DNA of 55,272 bases, taken from Sphingobium sp. Its GTDB lineage: Bacteria > Pseudomonadota > Alphaproteobacteria > Sphingomonadales > Sphingomonadaceae. The notes beneath the pieces were generated by a model. The model was not told the origin of the DNA. It worked only from the letters and a program-made list of their open reading frames with translations, and ran no database searches. The position numbers were made by a program, and so were the translations under genes. This document shows, piece by piece, positions 8,121 to 16,749 of the stretch (positions are counted from its first letter, which is position 1; each line of letters opens with the position of its first letter). The stretch is from NCBI RefSeq assembly GCF_003248505.1, contig NZ_QFOA01000016.1:1-55272 (forward strand), given 5' to 3'.

Positions 8121-8680
8121 TCTGAATAGGCGCGGATATGGGCATGGTCGCGGTCGATCGCCTCGCCCGCCATCCACGCCTTGATCATGCGCAGCTTGCC
8201 GGTGTCGTAGCAATTTTCGCCCGCAATCCGCGCACGCACATAGCGCAGGTCCTGGCTCAGATGATCCGTCGCGATCACCGCGTCAAAGCCCAGCCGCCGC
8301 GCGATCGGTTCGACATAGAGGCGGTAGGATGCGGTCGCGAGCACCAGCCTGTATCCGTCCGCCCGATCCTGCGCGATCTGTGCCAGCGCGCCTTGCCGCA
8401 TGTTGGTGTCCATCACCTTGTCGGCATAGCTTTCGACATGGGGCATCAGCTTCGCACGCTCGACGTTGAAGCCGATCATCAGCGCCTGGTTGAGTTCCTT
8501 CAGCCGTTGGCGCGTGACGAGTTTCAGCACATAGGCGAGCATCAGCAGGACGACGCCGGGGAACAGCGCCAGCCGCCACGGAGCCATGCGCCGCGCGACG
8601 TGGATCAGAAAGCCGGTATAGGTGCCGGTCACCGTTACCGTGCGGTCCATGTCGTAGATCGCCAGTTTATGCGCCATCAT
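8003..8680 (-). CDS. HAD-superfamily (subclass IB) phosphatase
   Basis: A 225 aa HAD-IB hydrolase related to SerB-like phosphatases. Motif I is YDMDRTVT with nucleophile D10 and acid D12; motif II is LATAS; the Lys of motif III is probably in DTGKLRM; motif IV is YSDHVSDAPML. A hydrophobic segment at residues 31-52 (MAPWRLALFPGVVLLMLAYV) suggests a membrane-associated cap, as in homologues acting on phosphoserine or phospholipid head groups. Two consecutive ATGs exist (8680 and 8677). It is divergent from the Mla operon, with a 98 bp gap. Confidence 0.82.
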   Translation of the reverse strand: MMAHKLAIYDMDRTVTVTGTYTGFLIHVARRMAPWRLALFPGVVLLMLAYVLKLVTRQRLKELNQALMIGFNVERAKLMPHVESYADKVMDTNMRQGALAQIAQDRADGYRLVLATASYRLYVEPIARRLGFDAVIATDHLSQDLRYVRARIAGENCYDTGKLRMIKAWMAGEAIDRDHAHIRAYSDHVSDAPMLEFADMPFAANPHKPLARLAAARGWRRVDWS

Positions 8681-8778
8681 GCCGTTTCCGAAACTTTTTC
8701 GCTTACCCTTCGTTCTGGCTTGCGGATGGGCCGTTTCGGCTTGCCGTGCAACCGATAATGGACCACTAATCCCACCGC

Positions 8779-9888
8779 ATGAACAAGGCCGCCGAACTTG
8801 CCGAAGAAGTGCGCGAAGGCAGCAATGTGCTTCGCCTGTCCGGTTCGCTTGCTATCGCCTGCCTTCACGACCTGCCCGACCGGCTCGACGCCGTAAACGG
8901 CCCGGTCGCGGCTATCGACCTGAGCGGCGTCACGCACATGGATACGATCGGTGCGTGGACCGTGCACCGCACGGCGGGCCGCCTGGGTAGCGAGATTACC
9001 GGCGCGAACGAGGATACCAAGCGCCTGATCGATGCCGTGGGCGGGCTGGGCGATCCGGTGTCGATCCGCCCCGACCATGTCCCCGCGATCAGCCGCGTCG
9101 TCGGCCAGATCGGCGAGGCGGTGATCAATTCTTTCACGACGCTGCTCGGCCTGCTCGGCTTCTTCGGCGGAACGCTGGTCGCATCCTGGAACATTATCCG
9201 GCATCCGCGCCGGTTCCGCCTCAACGCGGTGGTCCAGCGGTTCGAGGTCGTGGGCGTATCCGCGCTCGGCATCGTCGGTCTCATGAGTTTTCTGATCGGT
9301 ATCGTGATCGCGCAGCAGGGATCGGTGCAGCTGCGCCAGTTCGGGATGGAAATGTTGACGATCAACCTCGTCGGCCGCCTGACCTTCCGCGAACTGGGCG
9401 TACTGATGACCGCGATCATGGTTGCCGGGCGGTCCGGTTCCGCCTTCGCGGCGCAGCTTGGTACGATGAAGCTGACCGAGGAAGTGGATGCGATGCGGAC
9501 CATCGGCGTGTCGCCGATGGAGGCGCTGGTTCTGCCTCGGACGCTGGCGGTGGTCGTGATGATGCCGTTGCTGGGCTTCTATGCATCGATCATGGCCGTC
9601 ATCGGCGGCGGCTTCCTGTGCGCCGTGGCGCTGGAAATCCCGCCCATCACCTTCATTCAGCGGCTTCGCGAAGTCGTGCCGATCACGGACCTCTGGGTCG
9701 GCCTTATCAAGGCGCCGGTGTTCGGTATCATCATCGCACTTGCCGGCTGCTTCCAGGGTTTGCAGGTCGAGGGCAATGCCGAGGAAGTGGGCCTGCGCAC
9801 CACGGCTGCGGTGGTGCAGGCCATCTTCCTCGTCATCGTCATCGATGCTTTCTTCGCGGTGTTCTTCACCTGGGTAGGGTGGGTGTGA
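8779..9888 (+). CDS. mlaE: MlaE-type lipid ABC permease with fused STAS domain
   Basis: Inner-membrane permease of the MlaE/Ttg2B family (369 aa), part of an ABC system that moves phospholipids between inner and outer membranes. Residues 1 to about 95 form a STAS-like domain (IDLSGVTHMDTIGAW), equivalent to the separate E. coli MlaB, so this is an MlaB-MlaE fusion. The rest is the permease, with conserved ELGVLMTAIMVAGRSGSAFAA-like sequence and several membrane segments. It is first of four co-directional genes; its TGA overlaps the ATG of the ATPase by 1 nt. Confidence 0.9.
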   Translation: MNKAAELAEEVREGSNVLRLSGSLAIACLHDLPDRLDAVNGPVAAIDLSGVTHMDTIGAWTVHRTAGRLGSEITGANEDTKRLIDAVGGLGDPVSIRPDHVPAISRVVGQIGEAVINSFTTLLGLLGFFGGTLVASWNIIRHPRRFRLNAVVQRFEVVGVSALGIVGLMSFLIGIVIAQQGSVQLRQFGMEMLTINLVGRLTFRELGVLMTAIMVAGRSGSAFAAQLGTMKLTEEVDAMRTIGVSPMEALVLPRTLAVVVMMPLLGFYASIMAVIGGGFLCAVALEIPPITFIQRLREVVPITDLWVGLIKAPVFGIIIALAGCFQGLQVEGNAEEVGLRTTAAVVQAIFLVIVIDAFFAVFFTWVGWV

Positions 9889-10760
9889 TGAGCGAAGACG
9901 AACAGCGCCGGGTCGAGGAGGAGCGGGTCGAGCACGCCATCGAGGCTGAGCAGATCGCGATCAAGGTGCGCGGTCTGCGCAACAGCTTCGGCGATCAGGC
10001 CGTGCACGAGAATCTCGATCTGGACGTGCGCCAGGGAGAGATATTGGGCGTGGTCGGCGGATCGGGTACCGGCAAGTCGGTGCTGATGCGGTCCATCATC
10101 GGCCTCCAGACACCCGATGCGGGCGAGATTCACGTCTTCGGCGAATCGATGATCGGCAGGCTCGATGACGAGGCGCTGGCGGTGCGCAAGCGCTGGGGCG
10201 TATTGTTTCAGGGCGGTGCGCTCTTTTCGACGCTGACGGTCGCCGAAAATGTCGAGGTGCCGATCCGCGAATATTATCCCAACATCGGGCCGCAGCTGCG
10301 CGACGAGATCGCCGCCTACAAGATTCGCATGACCGGCCTTCCCACCGAAGCCGGACCCAAATTTCCTTCCGAATTGTCGGGCGGCATGAAGAAGCGCGCC
10401 GGGCTGGCCCGCGCGCTGGCGCTGGACCCCGACCTCCTGTTCCTGGACGAGCCGACGGCGGGTCTCGACCCCATCGGTGCGGCTGCGTTCGACGATCAGA
10501 CACGCAAGCTGCAACGAACGCTCGGCCTTACCGTTTTCCTCATCACGCATGACCTGGATACGCTGTATTCGATCTGCGACCGGGTGGCGGTGCTGGCGGA
10601 CAAGAAAGTGATCGCGGTCGGCACGATCGAAGAACTGCTGGCAACGGACCATCCGTGGATCCAGGAATATTTCAACGGCCCGCGCGGTCGGGCCGCGACG
10701 GCTGCGGTTGAGCGTCAGAAGAACAGGGCGGCAGACGGTCCGCCGGATGGAAGGCGATAG
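9888..10760 (+). CDS. mlaF: MlaF-type ABC transporter ATPase
   Basis: Cytoplasmic ATPase of the Mla-type lipid transporter (290 aa). Walker A GGSGTGKS is at 57-64, the Q-loop in VLFQGG, the signature LSGGMKKR at 163-170 (the KKR form typical of MlaF), Walker B LLFLDEP at 183-189 and the switch His at H221. A charged N-terminal extension of about 20 residues precedes the domain, and a basic tail follows. It is coupled to mlaE (TGATG) and 3 nt upstream of the MCE gene. Confidence 0.92.
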   Translation: MSEDEQRRVEEERVEHAIEAEQIAIKVRGLRNSFGDQAVHENLDLDVRQGEILGVVGGSGTGKSVLMRSIIGLQTPDAGEIHVFGESMIGRLDDEALAVRKRWGVLFQGGALFSTLTVAENVEVPIREYYPNIGPQLRDEIAAYKIRMTGLPTEAGPKFPSELSGGMKKRAGLARALALDPDLLFLDEPTAGLDPIGAAAFDDQTRKLQRTLGLTVFLITHDLDTLYSICDRVAVLADKKVIAVGTIEELLATDHPWIQEYFNGPRGRAATAAVERQKNRAADGPPDGRR

Positions 10761-10763
10761 CAT

Positions 10764-11726
10764 ATGGAAACCCGCTCCAACCACGTGCTGGTGGGCACCG
10801 TCACGCTGCTGCTGATCGCGGCGATCATGGCTGCTGCCTTCTGGTTTTCGCGCCTTTCGCAGGGGGACAACCAGGAATATGACATCTTCTTCAAGCAATC
10901 GGTGAACGGCCTCGCAAAGGGGTCGTCGGTGAACTATTCCGGCGTGCCGTCCGGGCAGGTCGAAAAGATCGAACTGTGGAAACGGGACCCGAGCTTCGTG
11001 AAGGTGCGCATTTCCGTGAAGGAAGGCACCCCCGTGCTTCGCGGCACGACTGCGACGATCTCCGGCGTGGGCTTTACCGGCGTCAGCGAAATCGTGCTGG
11101 ACGGCGCGATCAAGGGCGCACCGCCGATCCTGTGTCCGGTCGACAATGTCCTTTCGGCCTGCCCCGACGGTGTCCCGGTCATCCCGACCAAGCCAGGCGC
11201 ACTGGGCGAACTGCTCAACAATGCGCCGCAGCTGCTGGAGCGTTTGTCGACGCTGACCGAGCGGTTGACCGAATTGCTCAACGACAAGAACCAGCAATCG
11301 ATTGCGGGCATCCTCGCCAATGTCGAACGGGTGTCGGGCGCGCTGGCGGATCGCAGCCCTGAAATCGCCTCGACCCTCGCCGAGGCGCGTATCGCGGTGC
11401 AGCGTACCGGCATCGCCGTCGAGCAGATCGGCAAACTTGCCGACACTACCAACACGATGCTCAACGAAGAAGGTCGTCCGCTGATGGGCGACCTGCGCAA
11501 GAGCGTTCAGGCGGCGACCCGCAGCATCGAAACGCTGGACAAGACCATTGCCGAAGCGCAGCCGGGCGTCCGCAGCTTCAGCAACCAGACCATGCCGGAA
11601 GTGAACCAGCTGGTCCGCGACCTGCGCGAAATGTCGCGGTCCTTCCGCGGCATCGCTGAAAAGCTCGACCAGCAGGGTGCTGGTTCGCTGGTCGGATCGC
11701 CCAAGCTGCCGGACTACAAGCCATGA
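10764..11726 (+). CDS. mlaD: MlaD-type MCE-domain substrate-binding protein
   Basis: A 320 aa periplasmic protein anchored by one N-terminal membrane helix (about residues 8-28), followed by an MCE domain (about 38-120; GLAKGSSVNYSGVPSGQVEKI is typical) and a long helical C-terminal part (about 150-310) predicted to form a coiled-coil tunnel. MCE proteins form rings that pass lipids across the periplasm. The helical tail is longer than in E. coli MlaD, closer to alphaproteobacterial homologues. It overlaps the next gene by 4 nt (ATGA). Confidence 0.9.
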   Translation: METRSNHVLVGTVTLLLIAAIMAAAFWFSRLSQGDNQEYDIFFKQSVNGLAKGSSVNYSGVPSGQVEKIELWKRDPSFVKVRISVKEGTPVLRGTTATISGVGFTGVSEIVLDGAIKGAPPILCPVDNVLSACPDGVPVIPTKPGALGELLNNAPQLLERLSTLTERLTELLNDKNQQSIAGILANVERVSGALADRSPEIASTLAEARIAVQRTGIAVEQIGKLADTTNTMLNEEGRPLMGDLRKSVQAATRSIETLDKTIAEAQPGVRSFSNQTMPEVNQLVRDLREMSRSFRGIAEKLDQQGAGSLVGSPKLPDYKP

Positions 11727-12355
11727 CGAGAGAGAGGCGGACGATGCTCCCCATGAAACAAGCGAGCGCCTTGGGCGCTCTGGTCGCGGCAACGATGCTG
11801 GCGGGATGCGTATCCATCGGCCCGAAGCCGCCGCAGCAGTTGCTGACGCTCGACGCGGCGCGCAAGGTGCCGTCCGGCACGCCGCAGCCGCTGGCCGGCG
11901 GCGGCACGCTCTATGTTGCCGATCCGGACGCGCCCCGGGAGCTAGACACCGTGCGGATACCGGTGCAGACCGGGCCAACGTCGGTCGCTTATGTGACCAA
12001 GGTGCAGTGGTCGGACACGCCGCGCCACCTGTTCCGCCGCCTTCTCGCCGAAACCATTTCAGCCAGCACCAATCGCGTCGTGCTGGACATCGGGCAATTG
12101 TCCGACGACGCCAGCGAACGGCTGACCGGGGAATTGCTTGCCTTTTCCATTGATAAGTCGAGCGGCAGCGCCGTCGTCACCTATGACGCGGCACTGACCG
12201 ATCATGCAGGCAAGGTGCTGGCGCGGCAGCGTTTTACCGCCAGCGCTCCCGTGGGTGGGAAGATCGACGCGGCGACGGTCGGTGCGCCGCTCAACGCGGC
12301 GGCCAACCGCGTCGCTGCCGATGTCGCCGCCTGGGTCGCTGCCGCCCGCAAATGA
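11723..12355 (+). CDS. ABC-type transport auxiliary lipoprotein (PqiC-like)
   Basis: A lipoprotein of 200-210 aa at the end of the Mla-type operon. The signal peptide ends in a lipobox (Met-Leu-Ala-Gly-Cys). The remainder resembles the ABC_trans_aux/PqiC (YmbA) family: repeated beta segments and a final amphipathic helix (AAANRVAADVAAWV). An ATG at 11744 or 11753 may be the true start; 11723 keeps the 4 nt overlap with mlaD. It takes the operon position where gammaproteobacteria have MlaC, so it is probably the outer-membrane-side partner of the MCE ring. Confidence 0.8.
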   Translation: MTRERRTMLPMKQASALGALVAATMLAGCVSIGPKPPQQLLTLDAARKVPSGTPQPLAGGGTLYVADPDAPRELDTVRIPVQTGPTSVAYVTKVQWSDTPRHLFRRLLAETISASTNRVVLDIGQLSDDASERLTGELLAFSIDKSSGSAVVTYDAALTDHAGKVLARQRFTASAPVGGKIDAATVGAPLNAAANRVAADVAAWVAAARK

Positions 12356-12370
12356 CGCGCTAGGGCCGTC

Positions 12371-14971
12371 TCAGTCGAGGCTTTTGCCCGCCTGCTCGGT
12401 CACGTCCTTGGACAGGACCGGTGCGGCGAGGATGCGTTGCAACTGCTCCCGCATCCTGACGGCGCGGTCATTGTCGAACCGCCGCCAGCGGCCCAGCGGC
12501 GGAACGAGTCGTGCGGCGGCCTGCGGATTGAGCCGGTCCAACGCGACGATACAGTCGGCCACCAGCGCGTAGCCCTGCCCCGATGCCTGATGAAAGCCCC
12601 ACTGGTTCGCTGCGAACGCTCCGAACAACGCTCGCACCCTATTGGGGTTCGCCAGCGTGAAATCCTTGTGACGGGCAAGCTCTGTGACCTGATCGACGAT
12701 AGAGGGATGCAGGGCGACAGCCTGCGTCTGGAACCATTTGTCGAGCGTCAGCGGATCGGATGCATAGCGATGGTAAAAAATGTCGAGCGCCGCTTCCCGC
12801 TCGTCGCTGCTCCCGTTGGCGAGCGTGGCGAGCGCGGCCTGCCGCTCGGTCATGTTGTTCGCTTCGCTGAACTGCGTAAAGGCGATGGCCGGTCCATCCG
12901 CCGCTCCGGATGCCACAAGATAGTGCAGAGCCGCATTGCGCAACTTGCGTGCACCCTTGGCTGCGGGTGTCAGCAGGAAATCGTCCGTCCGTGTTCGGGC
13001 GTGAATCGCGCGCCATTGCGGTTCCAACGCTTTTCCGATCCGCTGCTGGAGCCTCTCTCGTTCCCCGTGGATTGCATCGGGGTCGACATGTTCCATCTGA
13101 TCGCCAAGATAGGCTTCGCTCGGCAGGCGCACCGCTTCTGCAACGAACGCCGCGTCCAGCGCCGGGTCGGCAATGGCACCGCGGACCGCGTCGATCACGG
13201 CATCCTCGTCGACCGGCGCGCCAGCGATGCGACCGATGAGCGCGTTGACCATCAACCGTTGCATCGCTTCATAGCGGGCGAAGGGATCGTCATCCTTCGC
13301 CGCCAGGAATGCGAGATCCTTTTGACTGAGGTCGGTTTCGACGATCACAGGTGCGGAAAATCCACGATTGATCGACAGGATCGGCGGTCGCACAACATCG
13401 TCGAACCGGAAGCTCTGCCGCGCTTCTGTCATCAGCAGCACGTCGTCCCCGCCATGTGTTCCTGTTTCGGCATCGAACAAAGCCGTGCGTAGCGGGATCG
13501 CCATCGGTTTCTTGTCACCCTGACCCGGCGTAGGCGGCAGATGCTGTTCCAGCGTCAAAGTGGCAGTCGCGGTCGCAGCGTCATGCGACAGCAGCGCCTT
13601 GACACGTGGCGTACCCGCTTGCTCATACCATAGCCTGAACTGCCCGAGATCGATGGCCGCGCCTTCCTCCATTGCGACCACGAAATCTTCGCAAGTGGCG
13701 GCCTGGCCGTCATGTCTCTCAAAATACAGGTCGGTGCCAGCGCGGAATCGCTCCGGCCCCGCCATCAGAGCCATCATGCGGATCAACTCTGCCCCCTTGT
13801 TATAGATGGTAGCAGTATAGAAGTTATTGATTTCCAGATAGGATTCGGGCCGGACGGGATGTGCCAGCGGGCCGCTATCTTCCTGGAACTGCCCGGCACG
13901 CAGGATGCGGACATCCTCGATCCGCTTGACAGCATGGCTGCCCATGTCGGCGGAAAAATTCTGATCGCGAAAGACGGTAAGGCCTTCCTTCAGGCTAAGC
14001 TGGAACCAGTCGCGGCACGTAACGCGATTGCCCGACCAGTTGTGGAAATATTCGTGAGCGACGACAGCTTCGATCGCATCATAGTCGACATCGGTCGCCG
14101 TTTCCGGATTGGCCAGGATATAGCGTGAATTGAAGATGTTGAGGCCCTTGTTCTCCATCGCGCCGAAGTTGAAGTCCGCGACCGCCACGATGTTGAATAC
14201 GTCTAGGTCATATTCCCGGCCATATACCCGCTCGTCCCACGCCATGCTATTCTTGAGCGCTTCCATTGCGTGGGCCGTGCGGGGGAGATCGCCTTCCTTG
14301 ACCCAGATGCCGAGCGCTACCTTGCGACCGCTTTGCGTTACGAAGCTGTCGGTGTTGCAGGCAAGGTCGCCCGCGACCAACGCGAACAGGTAACAGGGTT
14401 TGGGGAAGGGATCGGTCCAGACGGCAAAATGGCGTCCGTTGGGAAGGTCGCCCCGATCGACCGGGTCGCCATTGGCCAGCAGGACAGGATAGCGCGCCTT
14501 GTCGGCCACCATCCGCACCCGATACCGCGAAAGCACATCTGGACGATCGGGGAAGAAGGTGATGCGGCGAAACCCTTCCGCTTCGCATTGGGTGCAGAGC
14601 AGCCCGCCGCTGGCGTAAAGGCCCATCAGCTTGCTGTTGTCCTGCGGCGCGATTTCGACCAGCGTTTCGACCCGATGGGTGTTGCCTTCCAGCTGGAGGA
14701 CGAGCGCTCCGCCGTCCATATGCCATTGGTCCTGCGTCAATGCGACACCGTCCGCTTTGACTTCCAGCGGCATCAGCCCATCGCCGTCGAGCCGTAACGG
14801 GCGATCATGTGCGCCATTCCGCTCGACCGTCAGGACCGCACGCACCTGCGTATTTTCCGGGTCCAGCGCGAAATCGAGTTCGATTTCCGGAACCAGCCAA
14901 TCGGGCGAACGATAGTCGGAACGGCGAATGACGGCGGGTGCCACAGCTTGGGTGGAAATCATGTCGGCCAT
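12371..14971 (-). CDS. pepN: Aminopeptidase N (M1 family)
   Basis: Zinc aminopeptidase of the M1 family, E. coli PepN type, 866 aa (normal length). The exopeptidase motif GAMEN is at 270-274 and the zinc site HEYFH at 306-310 with the third ligand E329 (LKEGL). It removes N-terminal residues from peptides in the cytoplasm. The DUF3458-type Ig domain and helical C-terminus follow. It is convergent with the Mla operon (16 bp gap) and transcribed in the same direction as parAB. Confidence 0.95.
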   Translation of the reverse strand: MADMISTQAVAPAVIRRSDYRSPDWLVPEIELDFALDPENTQVRAVLTVERNGAHDRPLRLDGDGLMPLEVKADGVALTQDQWHMDGGALVLQLEGNTHRVETLVEIAPQDNSKLMGLYASGGLLCTQCEAEGFRRITFFPDRPDVLSRYRVRMVADKARYPVLLANGDPVDRGDLPNGRHFAVWTDPFPKPCYLFALVAGDLACNTDSFVTQSGRKVALGIWVKEGDLPRTAHAMEALKNSMAWDERVYGREYDLDVFNIVAVADFNFGAMENKGLNIFNSRYILANPETATDVDYDAIEAVVAHEYFHNWSGNRVTCRDWFQLSLKEGLTVFRDQNFSADMGSHAVKRIEDVRILRAGQFQEDSGPLAHPVRPESYLEINNFYTATIYNKGAELIRMMALMAGPERFRAGTDLYFERHDGQAATCEDFVVAMEEGAAIDLGQFRLWYEQAGTPRVKALLSHDAATATATLTLEQHLPPTPGQGDKKPMAIPLRTALFDAETGTHGGDDVLLMTEARQSFRFDDVVRPPILSINRGFSAPVIVETDLSQKDLAFLAAKDDDPFARYEAMQRLMVNALIGRIAGAPVDEDAVIDAVRGAIADPALDAAFVAEAVRLPSEAYLGDQMEHVDPDAIHGERERLQQRIGKALEPQWRAIHARTRTDDFLLTPAAKGARKLRNAALHYLVASGAADGPAIAFTQFSEANNMTERQAALATLANGSSDEREAALDIFYHRYASDPLTLDKWFQTQAVALHPSIVDQVTELARHKDFTLANPNRVRALFGAFAANQWGFHQASGQGYALVADCIVALDRLNPQAAARLVPPLGRWRRFDNDRAVRMREQLQRILAAPVLSKDVTEQAGKSLD

Positions 14972-15040
14972 ATCCGCAACCTAGGTTGCGGACGGTCGAA
15001 ATGCCATACCGGCGGGTGGGAAAAGCGTTGGCTTCGGGCG

Positions 15041-15970
15041 TCAGATACGCTCGCCCGACAACCGCTGACACAGCATGTCGAGCTGATCGAGATTGGAATA
15101 GCGCAGCGATAACATGCCGCCCCCGCACGCATCGTGCGCGATGTCGACACGTAGTCCCAATATGTCCGCCAGATGCTGTTCGAGCGCGGCGATATCGGGG
15201 TCCTTTTCGCCACCGGCGGAGGCTCGGGCGGAGCGGGAGGGTGAGGCATCGGAGCCGGTCTTCACGCGGCGCACCAACTGCTCCGTATCGCGGACGGACA
15301 GCCCCTTTTCTTCGACCTGACGTGCCAACCGTTCGCAATCCGGCGCACCGATCAGCGCGCGGGCATGGCCCATGCTGATCCGGCTGTGCATGACTTGCGC
15401 CTGCACGGACTGCGGTAATTCCAGCAAGCGCATGAGGTTGGCGACATGGCTGCGCGACTTTCCGACGATCCGTCCCAACGCTTCCTGGCTGTGATGGAAT
15501 TCGGCAATCAGCTTGCGATAGGCCTCCGCCTCTTCGATTGGGTTCAGATCCTCGCGCTGGATATTCTCAATCAGCGCGATTTCGAGGGTTTCCTGCTCGT
15601 CGAAGTCGCGCACGATGGCGGGGATACGATGCAGATGTGCGCGCTGCGCGGCGCGCCAACGGCGTTCGCCCGCGATGATCTGAAAACCGCCGCCGTGCGG
15701 ACGCACGATGATGGGCTGGATAACGCCGCGCTTGGCGATACTGTCGGCCAGTTCCTGCAACGCGCCATCGTCGAAATGCCGACGCGGCTGTTCAGGATGC
15801 GGGTGGATCAAGGATACTTCGATGCTCTGGACGGCTTTGCCGTTCGGCTGCGCGGCAGCGCTCGCCACCGGTTCTTCGCGTGCTGCATCGCCCAGCAAGG
15901 CGGACAATCCCCGCCCCAGCCCCTGCGGGCGCTTCGCGATCTTGGGTTTGTCGGTCGTTTCGTCGCTCAC
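15041..15970 (-). CDS. parB: Chromosome-partitioning protein ParB
   Basis: ParB/Noc-family CTPase and parS-binding protein, 309 aa. The N-terminal ParA-interaction peptide (KRPQGLGRGLSALLGD, residues 13-28) is followed by the CTP-binding domain with GERRWRAA (101-108) and ENIQREDLNPIEEA (from 135), the helix-turn-helix (about 160-185, SQEALGRIVGKSRSHV) and a C-terminal dimerisation domain. It loads at parS and spreads as a clamp. I start at a GTG (15970) overlapping the parA stop by 4 nt. Candidate parS sites lie 0.9-3.3 kb away and at 39.4 kb. Confidence 0.95.
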   Translation of the reverse strand: MSDETTDKPKIAKRPQGLGRGLSALLGDAAREEPVASAAAQPNGKAVQSIEVSLIHPHPEQPRRHFDDGALQELADSIAKRGVIQPIIVRPHGGGFQIIAGERRWRAAQRAHLHRIPAIVRDFDEQETLEIALIENIQREDLNPIEEAEAYRKLIAEFHHSQEALGRIVGKSRSHVANLMRLLELPQSVQAQVMHSRISMGHARALIGAPDCERLARQVEEKGLSVRDTEQLVRRVKTGSDASPSRSARASAGGEKDPDIAALEQHLADILGLRVDIAHDACGGGMLSLRYSNLDQLDMLCQRLSGERI

Positions 15971-16749
15971 GCGGCAACCTCCTGCTGGGGGAGACGCGCG
16001 ATCAGTTCGCGCGCCAGCCGCATATAGGCTTCCGAACCGGAGCAACGGAAGTCGTAGATGAGTGCGGGTACGCCATGGCTTGGCGCTTCGGACAGGCGGA
16101 CATTGCGCGGGATCACGGTCGAGAACACAAGGTCGCCCAGACATGCCCTCACATCGTCCGCAACCTGATCGGTCAGGCGATTGCGGCGGTCATACATGGT
16201 GAGTGCAACCCCGAGGATGGAGAGCGCCGGATTGAACCGTCCACGAATACGTTCGACCGTTTGCAGCAATTGGGAAAGTCCTTCGAGCGCAAAAAATTCG
16301 CACTGTAGCGGCACCAACAGGGACTGCGCTGCCACCAGTGCATTGATCGTCAGCAGGCCGAGCGAGGGCGGGCAATCGATCAGGCAGATATCCCATCGGC
16401 CCGGCTGCGCTTCGGCAAGTACGCGTTCCAACCGATGGGTCCGCTCCTCATATTCGATGAGTTCGATCTCTGCGCCGGACAAGTCCTGGGTCGCAGGCAC
16501 GATATCCAGTTTCGGCACGCGCGTCGTGACGATGCTGTCTTCCAATGCACAATTGCCGACAAGCAGATCATAGCTGGATTGCGCTCGCATCGATTGGTCG
16601 ATCCCCAGCCCGGTCGATGCATTGCCTTGGGGGTCAAGATCCACCAACAGGACGCGCAAACCTGTGGCAGCAAGGCCGGTGGCGAGGTTGATCGCCGTGG
16701 TCGTCTTGCCCACGCCGCCTTTTTGATTGGCAATGGCGATGCGGATCAT
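15967..16749 (-). CDS. parA: Chromosome-partitioning ATPase ParA
   Basis: Walker-type ParA/Soj ATPase, 260 aa, which forms the nucleoid-bound gradient that moves ParB-parS complexes. The deviant Walker A KGGVGKTT is at 10-17, with the family signature Lys at K10; the DLDPQGNAS motif and the IDCPPSLGLLT Walker B follow. The start at 16749 is the ATG just before IRIAIANQKGG. It overlaps rsmG by 4 nt upstream and parB by 4 nt downstream, giving a coupled rsmG-parA-parB transcript. Confidence 0.96.
   Translation of the reverse strand: MIRIAIANQKGGVGKTTTAINLATGLAATGLRVLLVDLDPQGNASTGLGIDQSMRAQSSYDLLVGNCALEDSIVTTRVPKLDIVPATQDLSGAEIELIEYEERTHRLERVLAEAQPGRWDICLIDCPPSLGLLTINALVAAQSLLVPLQCEFFALEGLSQLLQTVERIRGRFNPALSILGVALTMYDRRNRLTDQVADDVRACLGDLVFSTVIPRNVRLSEAPSHGVPALIYDFRCSGSEAYMRLARELIARLPQQEVAA

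Noticed and set aside
10782..10787. CACGTG core near the start of mlaD as a possible parS site
   Set aside because: The flanks do not match GTTNC...GNAAC, so only the hexamer is shared.
9657..11978. Long minus-strand open frame over the Mla operon
   Set aside because: It is a high-GC shadow opposite well-supported transporter genes and has no recognisable motifs or ribosome binding site.
13603..13608. CACGTG core inside pepN as a possible parS site
   Set aside because: Flanking bases do not form the parS palindrome.
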